Source: Rhynochetos jubatus
Lineage: Eukaryota > Chordata > Aves > Eurypygiformes > Rhynochetidae
Reading direction: 5' to 3'
NCBI GenBank assembly: GCA_027574665.1
Contig: CM050656.1
Span: forward strand, 17,001,501 to 17,065,500
Length of the DNA stretch: 64,000 bases
The notes under the pieces were generated by a model. That model saw nothing but the letters and a program-made list of their open reading frames with translations, did not search any database and was not told where the DNA came from. This document shows, piece after piece, positions 1 to 11,800 of the stretch (position 1 is the stretch's first letter; every line of letters begins with the position of its first letter). Position numbers and translations under genes: made by a program.

Positions 1-2837
1 TGCTTGTGCTTCTCTGCTCCTCCAGCAAGAATTAGGGTTTTTCTGCTCTGTGCAGAACTAGTGACAGGGCCAAACAAACTGCTTCAGCAGCTGGCTCCCA
101 CGTAGTGACCAGCTGACAGAAGATGAAATCAAGCTGCTTGGATGGGCAGTTAAAAAAAGAGCCATGCATTTCATTTCATAATATCTTGTGTCATTTTCAG
201 CACTTCTTCCTAACTCCACAGACTATTTTCCAAAGGCATTTTACTCTTTTAGTACTTGAAAGAAAAGGTATGCTGTTCACAGGATAAGCTTTTCTTACTT
301 CTGACACTGCATGTGTAGATTCTATGATGATGAGCACAACAGAAATGTAGGTTGCTCCAGACTAGACCACTTAAATTAGATAAGGCTGATAGTCATCCTG
401 TATATATGAAAATTCAGGCTTGATCAGCAAATAACAGGAATTCTATGTACAAGCCTTGTATTGTAATGCTCTCAGATGTCACAGCATGAAAATTAGATAA
501 AACAAATGAAAGAGACAAAGTGACAGGAATCCAGTAATAATCATCAGAAAATATATTTTCTGTTGACATATTTTGCCACTTCTACAAGTTGGCAGCTGAA
601 ATTAAGTAGTCAATTATAGCTAATGCCATGGCTTCACCAAGGGCAGATTGTGCCTGATGAATATGGTGGCCTTTTACAATGGGGTCATGGCCTTGGTGGA
701 TAAAGGAAGGGAAACTGATGTCATCTACCTGGACTTGTGCAAAGCGTTTGACACTGTCCCGCACGACATCCTTGTCCCTAAATTGGAGAGGCATGGATTT
801 GATGGATGAACCGCCAAGTGCATAAAGAACTGGCTGGATGGTCACACTCAGAGAGTCGTGGTCAATGGCTCAAGTGTCTGAGTGGAAACCAGTGACGAGC
901 AGCGTTCCTCAGGGATCTGCACTGAGACTGATGCTGTTTTAATATCTTTGTCAGTGACATGGATGGTGGGATTGAGTGCACCCTCAGCAAGTTTGCCGAA
1001 GACACCAAGCTGCATGCTGCGGCTGACACACTGGAGGGAAGGGATGCCATCCAGAGGGACCTGGACAGGCTGGATAGGTGGGCCTGTGCGAACCTCATGG
1101 AGTTCAACAAGGCCAAGTGGAAAGTCCTGCACAAGGGTCAGGGCAATCCTAAGCACAAGTGCAGGCTGGGCGGAGAATGGATTGAGAGGAGCCCTGAGGA
1201 GAAGGACTGGGAGGTACTGGTGGATGAAAAGCTGGACATGAGCCGGCAGTGTGTGCTGGCAGCCCAGAAAGCCAACTGTATCCTGGGCTGTATCCAGAGA
1301 ATCGTGGCCAGCAGGTCAAGGGAGGGGATTTTCCCCCTCTACTCTGCTCTTGTGGGACCCCTCCTGGAGTACTGTGTCCACCCCTGGGGCCCCCAACATA
1401 AGAAGGATATTGACTGGTTAAAGAGATTCCAGAGGAGGCCACGAAGATGCTCCGAGGGCTGGAGCACCTCTGCCATGGGGACAGGCTGGGAGAGTTGGGC
1501 TTGTTCAGCCTGGAGAAGAGAAGGCCCTGGGGAGACCTTATAGCACCTTCCAGTACCAGAAGGGGATGACAAGAAAGCGTGAGAGGGACTTTTTACAAGG
1601 GTCTGTAGTGACAGGACAAGGGGTGATGGGTTTAAATTGAAAGTGAGGAGATTTAGATTAGATATCAGGAAGACATTTTTCCTGCAGAGGGTGGTGAGGC
1701 AGTGGGACAGGTTGCCCAGAGAAGCTGGGGATGCCCCATCCCTGGAAGTGTTCCAGGCCAGGCTGGATGAGGCTTGGAGCAACCTGGTCTAGTGGAGGGT
1801 GTCCCTGCCCATGGCAGGGGGGTTGGAACTAGATGATCTTTAAGGTCCCTTGCAACCTAAACCATTCTAGGATTCTATGAAAAGTTACCAAAATAAAACC
1901 TGTTGCTGCCAGTTGGTATTTTTCTATCCCCTAAAAATGTGCAGTGACTTTATGTATGCATGTTAGCCTATGGATTAGTAGAAACAATATTTAATATTAT
2001 AATAAACAATAATAATCAGTAGAAAAAATATATTTTCTATCAACAGTTCGCTTTCAAGATTTAAATTAACTGTATGACATTTGATGTGCAAAATAACTTT
2101 TCAGAAGCAATGGAAATACACAATTTCTGACAACTCTATTAGATTTCTGCAGTATAAAATGGCAGCCTTCTCCCAGATTCCCCTAGGACAGCACACACCC
2201 TTCCACTGTATTTGTATAATCTGATTTACCCCCAGAGATGGTGATGCAATAGGATTCCTGTCATGGCTATACCTGGCACGGCTTTGCATGAAATTGCAGC
2301 AGATCCTGCATGATCTTCTGTTACAATATTAGCCACATAAAAGTGAGTGTGGTTTTGAAACAATAACCAACAGAACAAGAATACGTCCAACAGAGGAATG
2401 TCTGAGGTTTATTATAACAGTCTCCTTTTTTGTTGAAATTTTAAACTGCCAAATAGATGCGGTCTCCGAGATCCTGAATAACTACCCCAAAATTTGCTTA
2501 AAAAAATACCGCTAATATCTGTACTGGCACATACATTTACATAATCCATAATGTACCTCAGTGTAGTGTAAAGCCACACAATACTGTGGTCCAGATTCTG
2601 TCATGCTCTCATGTTGTCCACCCCTTACCACGGTGCTTCCCAGCATGATTAACAGGTCTCCTTCTACACAAGTTACGCTAAGCAATGGGGGCAGACTCTA
2701 GCCCTGCAGTTTTGCAAGAACTACCTCACAGTTGTCCAGCTGGCAACACAAGGTCTTGGTAAAACGGAGCTTGAGTTACTAGGGAATTCAGTATAATACG
2801 TGGAAAAATTTTTAAGCAGGCATAAGGATCAACTTAC
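1..2837 (-). other. COL24A1: Intron after W22 (partial)
   Basis: It holds CR1 copy A; the remainder is AT-rich with no other recognised feature. Its 3' end lies outside the window. Confidence 0.85.
623..1880 (+). mobile_element. CR1 LINE copy A, 5'-truncated
   Basis: This is a non-LTR retrotransposon fragment covering the second half of the reverse transcriptase ORF and the 3' end. Its translation starts [10 protein letters not shown] and continues through a [17 protein letters not shown] palm motif, then SKFAEDTKL in place of the usual FADD. It ends in the CR1 tail with ATTCTAGGATTCTATGA. In-frame stops, starting near 810, and frameshifts break it. It lies antisense to COL24A1 in the leftmost intron. 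Flanks are unrelated AT-rich DNA. Confidence 0.93.
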
Positions 2838-2891
2838 TGGCTCTCCCATTGGTCCCCTGTCTCCTGTGGTTCCAGGAGGCCCAAGCAACCC
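2838..2891 (-). CDS. COL24A1: COL24A1 exon W22 (54 bp), last exon in window
   Basis: Encodes [18 protein letters not shown]. Gly-x-Thr-Gly-Asp-Arg-Gly followed by Gly-Glu-Pro agrees with remembered COL24A1. The donor is GTAAGTTGATC and the acceptor TAATCTTCCAG. The next exon lies beyond the left edge, at least 2.8 kb away. Confidence 0.95.
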
Positions 2892-5800
2892 CTGGAAGAT
2901 TAAAATGAAATAAAAAAATCACTGGAAACAAGCTGTTTCATATTCTGTGAAAAGCCACTTCCTCTCTTATTTCTGCTCACTCAATAACTTGCTCAGAAAT
3001 ACCCAAGAAATACATGCAGTCTTTTCTTCTGGTTGATGTGCACTGCCACATCACTAGCTCCCCTGGCAGGTGAGGGAGCCCTGAATAAATCATTCCTCAG
3101 TTTCTTCTTAGCTGACCCATCATTTACCAGTTCCTCATCATTCTCCTTAGACTCGTGCTGTTTGTGTGTGCAAACTAAGCCTAAACACTATGTTACGAGT
3201 GTCCTGCTCCACAAACTGTATTTGAGATGACTATTAATGTTCACAGGCCACGTTTCTTTCTGCTCAACCTGGCTCATAGCCTAGCTGTTTCATACTCTCT
3301 TCTAGAAACTGTAGGAGTAATAGAGCAATATCTTGTACTTCGTAATAAATGTACCCATTCCCATCATTTCAACCTACAGAGGTTTTGCTTCATTCATTTC
3401 TGTATATAGAAATATATCTAAAAGTCCTAGTGGATGAAGAAGAAAAGAAACCCCATTGTGTCAGATCTGAGCAGAAGAGGCAAGGGAAGCACAGTGACAA
3501 CCGACATTGAATCTCAATTTCAGCACAAAATCACCACTACTACTGCTTTGTTTCTGCTTCTCTGCTTCCTTCCTTACTGAAAATCCAATGCAAAATGCCG
3601 CAAGTTGCCATCACACTGTATTCTGTGGACCATCGTCCAGGAAAACAATGGTCTTGTAGTAGACCAGACCATGTTCACACTTCCTGTCACTTCTGCCCCT
3701 GATTCTGTGCATGAGCAAATGCAAACCGTACTGGCAGAATTTTCCAGCTGCTGTAAAGTAGACAAACTCTCTCGTATCCAAGTGTGAAACAAGTATAAGA
3801 TATTGTGGGGGCTTTTTTGGTAGAATTACTAGAGAATTTCATACTCACAAGCGCTCCCTGATCTCCTCTTTGCCCTGGATTTCCAGCTTTACCCTGGTCA
3901 AAGGGAAATATTGAAAAACAAAGCTAGCTTCAGATAATTTTCAAACACAGTTCAGAAATTAGCAGTAACTCTGTCAAGGTTTACTACAGAGATTAGCTCC
4001 AATACTTACAATGAGCCCAGGAACTCCTTTCTTTCCCGGATCTCCTCTTTCTCCCTGATAAATAGCCAACAACGTGTGAATTCCATGTTCATTTACTAGA
4101 TAAGCTGCATACAGTTGTTAGTTTAAACGCTGGGTAACTGCAGAAAGTGCAGATTCAGGCTCAGATGGGCTTATACTATCAGGAAGCACCTGAAGAAGGC
4201 AGAACTTTGCAACTCTCCTGGATTAAATGGAAATTTATGGCATCTGACATGCTGGGTTGTGGGCTTTGCTTGTTTGTTTGCTTTCTTTTCTTATCTGTTA
4301 TGGTCTATCTAGATGTTTTGTATAGCACTGAGCAATGCAAGCACTCACCTTTATGCCTTGTGTTCCTGGTTCTCCTAGAGGACCATCTAGACCTCTTGGC
4401 CCCTGAATATTGAACAAGTAATTTGGAATATTAATTGGAATTTGGAATATTAATTATGCATTATTTTTGGTTACCATCAGGGAGAGACAACTTAAGGTTT
4501 AGGAGAGGGAAATCATGTTTTGTTAGCACAAACCCCAATTTTCATTGTATGTTAAGTGTGAAACAAAGCTTCAATGAATCAAGTTAAGTTTCTGGTTTGC
4601 TGAAATACGAATTTAAGAAGAAAGACTTTTTGGAAAATAAGTAAAGAAAATGTTCAAGGTCTCTGCTGGAGTCAGCTTGCAGCATTTTCTGCTCTCCTTT
4701 CCATCCACTTTGTACGAATGCAATGGACATATATTTAGAAGAATTTAAATAAACACTGGTTATATGGAGTGCTTGCTTTTGAGCGTATTATAACTTGTAT
4801 ATGCAAAAATCCAGCTTGCTATTAAGACTCTAAAACAGGCATATTAAGATCTTCCATTAGTAAACTAGTCTGAGGCAAGATTAAAAGCAATTTATCATCC
4901 CGCATAGTGAACTGCTCTATTGTTGCACTAAAATATCTTTTGTAAACTGACTTTTTACAATAGATGAACAAAAATAAGCTGTTACATTATTGTATTACAA
5001 TATAGCAAATATTTATTGCCAAAAAATTCAGAAATTACTATTTAAGATTAGAAATTGAAATAAATTCATTTACAAGCAAACAAAAAAAGTCCTTTAAACA
5101 GTTCATGAGCAAAATGGAAAAGAATATTTTCTCTATGCTGACTGTGGAGGTTATTTCCATAATTCTAAACCCCATGATTGTTTGGGTATGGAAAATAAAA
5201 TATAAACCAGTTAATAACAACCTAAACCCAATGACCACTTTAAAGGAAATGTTAGATGAGCATCAAGACAAGGCCAGGCTCTTTACAGCAGCATGCAGTG
5301 GGAGGATGAGACACAACAGCTTTTCTGTTGGCATCTGGGCAGGGCTGGCATCAGAGGGAACTAGTACACTGCTATGGCAGCGCCTAGAGGAAAACCATCT
5401 ACATTTTCTGAGTTGTAGAGAACCTTACCTCTTGCATCACAGTTTATAGTGCAGGGCATACAATCATGACTGATTTCCCAGGAGGTCTAGTACTGTTCTA
5501 ATAGATAGTAAAAGGGGCTTGTAAACTGACTTTGTTGGAAACACATCTGATTTTATTTAGATTACTTTCCTCTCAAAAATGTCTGTGACTTCCATGTCTC
5601 TCTTCAATTTTTTGAGACAAAACATAGCAGAACTCTTTTCTTTGACTTGGATTTACTGATGCACATCAAAACCTCTGTCAGAACAGACGGTAAACACCAG
5701 CCCCACTTATCTCTGGAGCTACAGTGAAAGATATATCTGACTGGCAACTCAGGAACCATGTGTATGCAGAATCCTTTAGCCTTTCCTCCTGAAATGGAAA

Positions 5801-8800
5801 TCTCTCAAGAGGAGGCCTTTTCTGTGAAGTGATATGTAATTACAACCCCTGGCAGAGCCCAAAATATCCTAAAAGAAGCTTATCCATCAGCATTTCAGCA
5901 CTGCTGCTTCTGGCCAGCACGAGGGAACACACAGAAAACATAGGAAAAGGAAAACGAACGAGCAGGGAAAGCTGTCTGAATACTTGTGATACCTCGGTAG
6001 TTTGGGACACAGCTGTTGTGAGGCAATCCTTGGGTTAGCCTGGCCACCTTCCTTGTTTTGGTCTACGGCAGGACTAAGTATTTACAAGCATTTTTCAAGA
6101 CAGAGAAGAAAAGAGGCTACAGAAGAAGACACGCCAGGTTGCTGCGTGGCTCTCAGTGAGAAAGGTCCCAAATCAGAGGCTACTGAAGTCTGTGGAAAAA
6201 GCTCCTGGTGCTCTCAGAGATCAGAACCAAGCCACTAATGGTGTTTCCAAGAGTGGTGGAGGCCTTTATAAGAACAAGACTGGGCCTCACGTGAAGATTA
6301 CGTAACTGTGTAAGCCCAATTATACAATTATTATATAGCATAATTTAAAAGAAAGCTAAACATCTTGATCAAATTAATGTCAGGTTACTGCTCTGCACTT
6401 TTTCTGTAACTGCTATCTATAATACACACAACGGGTTGAGATGATAATTCAAGGCAGACTAAGCAGGTGTAGGGTCCCATGTTCTGATATTCCTTTCAGG
6501 TGGAATGCCTTGAAGAACAGGAGGAGAAGGGAGAGGATGAAACCTTGAGATGGAGTGAGGGGGAGGTAGAAAAGGAGAGAAACTCACGGAAGAGATGCAG
6601 AGGAATCCCCTAGGACAACACAGGGAAGGGGAAATTGAATGTGTTAAGCTGTGCAGTTGCAGGGTAGTTTTAGTGTTTCTCAGACTTTTTAGATACATGA
6701 TCTGTCATTTGTCTTTGTTCATACTCCACAGTGCTGACTAGGGGACAGAATCTCAAGATGAAATATTCAAGGAGGAGAAAGGACACGTGTTAATTGTACA
6801 GATTTGTGTAATACAGATTCTTTTTTCTAGGTTTTATCTTTTATCATTAATAATGTTAACAGATAAATTCTTTGAACACTTGTGAATTCCTTTTAATCAT
6901 GAAGGGGGTCACAGCCTGTAGTTTAAGAAACAATCCCGTCAGGAAACTGCACAAGATTCTCAGTCCATGTTATTTGCATAAAACACCAAAACTTTGCTGC
7001 CAGTCACACAGATCTCCACTTCAGTGGAGTTCGCATTGACAGCCCAATCATTAGGAAGAGAATGATAACTCATTTGATTGCTAATAACCAAGTGAAAAGG
7101 CTTATCATTCAAAACAGCAACCTTCTACTACATCATTTTGAATTAAAAGCAAAGTAACAGAAACCAGCATGATGCTCAGCTTCTGGCCCTGGGCCATGCC
7201 TGCCTTTAGCCAGCCACAGAACAGACAGCAGGAATCCAAGAGAAAGCAATTTAATATTCTAACAAGAGCACACCATAACATTCCTATAAATAGTACGGCA
7301 TGACTCATTATTGGCACACATTAATTGGATCTGTATCATTTCCTACTACAGCTAGTACAGAATGAGAGATACACATGGTTTGCATGCTGTTATTTAATTT
7401 AGGTTGCAACAGAGCTGAGGAGTAAGGCTGCCAAATGATTGCTACTACTTTTTTCTTTGGCATGGGTTCAGCTTTGTTTCTAAAATGCAACATGTTACAT
7501 TGAAAACTCTAGGATAATAAGCAGAGAAAAAAGTCTGTCTAAGAAGGCAAGAAGGACCAAATAACTCTTTTTGTTCTTTCTAATCCTGCCTCCTAAATTT
7601 AAGAAGAGTGAAAATAACATAAACACATTATGTAGCTACTTCTCTCTTTTGGTGGTTGACATAGAAGAATCTTAGAAAATGACATAAATTTCAGTCTCAC
7701 TTCCTTTGAACAGTTTAAGACAGATAAACACATTCAGCTATTGATGTATCACAAAGCACACTGGCCACTTGTTTCATATAAGCCTGAAGCACATGCATTT
7801 TTCTAGGTTCCTGCTGTGAGGAGTATGAAAGATATTACCCATCAAATCTCAATACTGATTGTCCTTAAGTAATTGAGGTTCTTCATGCCAATGCAAACAC
7901 AGCTGAAGCAGAGATAAACCTACGGGCTGCTACAAACACAAGCTGCTGTTGCCTGACCCCAAATTTACGGTACTTCACTATGTCATTTATCTAGGTTTTC
8001 AAAATTGAATGTGATGAGCTGCATTTCAGGAAAGTAAGCACAGAAAAATTATTGCTTTTAAGGTTTACAACACCAAACAACAGCCCAAAGAATACTAATT
8101 GTGGAGAATCTTACTGGATATTGAGAATTTTGCTGAGGTCTCACTTATGAAATGAATCTAATGATACAGAACCTCTTCCTCTCAAATTAAAAGCTATCGT
8201 TGTATTAGTCAGACATGATGCTATGAACAGCAGCACCAGTCTCTGACACTGTGGTTTTCTTCTCCATGCATTAGCAAACAAGACCAACACAAAGCCATGC
8301 AACAATGGCTACCTGGCTGCCTACACTGCTACCAGCATCTCTTCCAGACTAATGTATTTTCTCCTGCTGGTCATGCAGAGAAATTCCTTCTCTTAGATAC
8401 AGGTATTTCCACTGCCATTGAAGTATCTACACAGCAGTGTTCTCCCTCTGTGTTTTCATGAGATTAACATTAAAAAAACAGAAGTGGGTCACAAAAGGAC
8501 CCAACCTTCCACATGATTCCAGCTGAAGTGCACGAAGTCTTGAGCATGAGGTGAGGAAGCTCTGTCCTAGCATTGTGCTCAGCGCATATCTCCCAAAATT
8601 GCCTTACGGGGAGATACTCCATAGGCTCCTAGACAGCCAATCTTCAGCTAGCCAGAACTCCTTGGTGTACTGGAGACTGAGCAGCTGGATACTCTCACAC
8701 AGAAGTAGGCTGCTGGGTAATCTTGGATGTGAACCATTGCTGAAAAGTCCAGAATTTATGACATGAAGGAATTCCACTTTGTGACAGTGCAGAAGTAGAG

Positions 8801-11800
8801 AGTAGAGGGTCAGTGCTCCTAAGACTTCCTGCAGCTTCCAGCTGTGCAGACGGGATACGTTCATTTCAGTACACAACAAAGGGGAATTTCCATATGTTTC
8901 TATTTAACTTCTGCATGTGACTGTGGTATGCATTTTTCTGAGGTCTGCCACACAGAGTTCAAGGTTCTGATGCTTCTCTTTCTGAATCCAGTGATGACAA
9001 ACCCCAGGTTTAAGGGGCCCCAGATATTTTCCTTATGTGAGATTCCACTTTGGGTCTGATATTTTGATCGTGACAGCAGACAAAATTCTCAGAGAAATCA
9101 GGCTCTGTGAACAAACTCCCACTGAAGACCTGGGTCTGCTCTGAGACCCCATCCAAGAACTATTCCCAGTCATACTGGATGGAGGCAAAGGAATAAACCA
9201 CAGCTCCAAACTCAGACTTCCACAGAGCTTGGGATGTTTGGGATTTATTTTGAGTGATCTTTAATTACAAGCAACGAGTTCCATGATGTGCTGCCAAAAT
9301 CACAGAGACAGACTCCCTCAAAGATTCCCGTCTCAGTTGGCAGAAGATGTGACACTCCTTAAATAAAAACTATCTTCTACTTTCAAAATAGAATCTAAAT
9401 TAAAATAAGTCTTTCCCTCATAAAAAACAATCACCAAGTAGCAGATGCTGCTGGGAGGGAGGAGAGCCTACAGGGGAGGACCCATGTTCATATCAGTAGC
9501 TTGACATGGACTCCAGCTCCGGTGAAGCTGGCAATGTGATCAAATGCTCATACAAATTGCTGTGGACAGGCTCTCTCTTTGCTTATGTGAACTTTGGATT
9601 AGGGTTTGGTATACAGTGAAAAAATGGTTCCCATTTCTCTCATAAAAATGAATGTAATGAAAATGACAATCTAATCAGAGGTTTGAGATTCTAGCATACA
9701 CTGTCTACTGATTTTGCTTCTTCCTCTCTCAGAACTACGTTTGGATGACTCTGACTATCCTTCCAAAGACATAAATGACAAGCAGGTAAAATAAATAGTC
9801 CAATGGTATTTATAAATGCCAACATTTGCATATTTATGTACACAGAAAGTAGTCATTTTGGTTCTGGTCCTGCTCTCAGCTGAAATCAATGGCTTAACCA
9901 CATTTAACTGTAATGTGAAGAGAAATGAAGGTTCATATAATTTCCTACACGGAAATAGAAGAAACATCTCTCTGATTCCAATACAAATGCCTTGAGTCCA
10001 GAGGACAGAGTTCAAAGGAAGCAAATGTACATAGGTTACACGTCAGATTCATATCAGCAACACACTATTCTCTGCCCTAGGAAACATGAAACAGCAATAA
10101 TACTTACTCTTCTTCCCTTAGGGCCCTGTGGCCCTGGTGGTCCTCTTGTTCCTGAAGGTCCCTACATGTCAAATAAACTGATTATTCATTGTCTTCTATG
10201 CTCAGATTTCTGAAAATTACAAGTCTCAAGAACATTGAGCAATAGTCAATGAAACCAATACAAATCTATCACTTTCCCTCATGGTTCAAATTCAATTAAG
10301 TGTGTTAGTATAATTTATATAGAAAAATATAAATTAAAAACTCTATGTAACTTTATTCTGAATAAGGAATCATAATGTGACTGTTGGATATAAATTACTT
10401 CAACATCCAAAAATTGCTAAAGGATACTTGTATTTCAGCAACATTATGTTCAAAACCCCTAATAATTTGTGAAAAAATATCCAGTTTTTCTCTGTACTGA
10501 AGCCCACAGCAGCCAAATTATAACACAACTATACATAGCAAATTAGAATATAATTTATTTTTGATTAACAATGAAACTAAACACATAATGACTGCATTTA
10601 AATTATATTAGGCATCAGTGAATTAAAAATAAAACTGTTGTGCAGTTATAAACTATCCTTAAAAAATTTTATTCCCCTACATATCTTAACATGTGATTTT
10701 TTTAAATGGATGTGTAAATGATATAAATTAGTTTTCCTGTCTCTCATGTATCATTCTAGTAAAGAGCAGGTGAACAGACTTTGTGTTCAAATGGGTAAAT
10801 TTTCATGACAGTTTTATAGACTGCAGTACAATTTGGAAACTATCCTTAGCTTCAGCAGAGCAAAAAGATAAATTAAAAATGGTACTTTCAATGTCAAACC
10901 AAAGCACCACTCTATACTTACAGGTAATCCTTCTGGCCCCACAGGTCCAGGGCCTCCTGGAGGTCCTGGGTAGCCCTAGAATTGAAATAAATAAAGACAG
11001 AACAGTTTTATCAAAATTGCTATTATAACAACTTTAATAAATCCAGTTACTTACCTGAAAAAATGGGTGTAAGTTAATGCAATGTTTAATCTTGCAACAT
11101 TTATTTCCCGAATTTTGTGTAGAAAACAGATATTTGTTTGGCTATATCGCAATAATCATTAAAGCAATCTAGGAAGTTTTCTCACACACAGTTACTGGCT
11201 GACAGGGATTTACTGAAACAAAAGCTGCTGAGTTCTAAACGAATTTCAAAATCCTCACATGAAGGTTGTGACAGGGGGAACAGAACGGACAGGTCCTGGT
11301 GTGGGCAGGACTGGCCAAACCAAAATGAGTTCTCTGTACCTTCTGGAGCCATCACAGCGCTCGCTAGCAAACATACAACCAAACCCTAACCTCTCCTCCT
11401 CAAGAGCTTCAATATGAATGAGACAATGGGCACGTGTATAGCTTTTTCCTCTGTGCCCCAACAATCTACTTACCCTGACAGTAGCCTCTAGACTGTCTGA
11501 TGCTGCACGAAATGTTGTGTCCTGACTTAGGACAAGAGGTCAGGAAGCCAGTCCTCCCATGAGAGCGGCACCCAAGGGCTGTCTGGGTACTGCTGTGCAG
11601 TAGAACTAGAGGTGATGCTGGTTACCACTCCTCTGGCTATTAGAATAACCCCTGTTAGGCCAGTTTACACAGAAGATCATTCATTTACTTTCCCTCATTT
11701 ATTTAACTCTCAAATTACTGTGTTTAATTTTTCACACAAGCCTGCTTAGAGCCATTTTCAGAAACGCAGTTGCTCTGCCGCTTCCTTCAGCAGATCACTT

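Noticed and set aside
882-1543. Long ORFs in the CR1 copies (882-1543, 17827-18650, 23778-24180, 28537-29303)
   Set aside because: They are fragments and shadows of the CR1 reverse transcriptase ORF, not host genes.
9992-10213. Plus-strand ORF with Gly/Pro-rich segment (also at 4147-4413 and elsewhere)
   Set aside because: It is the reverse complement of exon W18 (or W19). Gly and Pro codons are complementary, so antisense frames look collagen-like. Splice sites and unbroken Gly-X-Y exist only on the minus strand.
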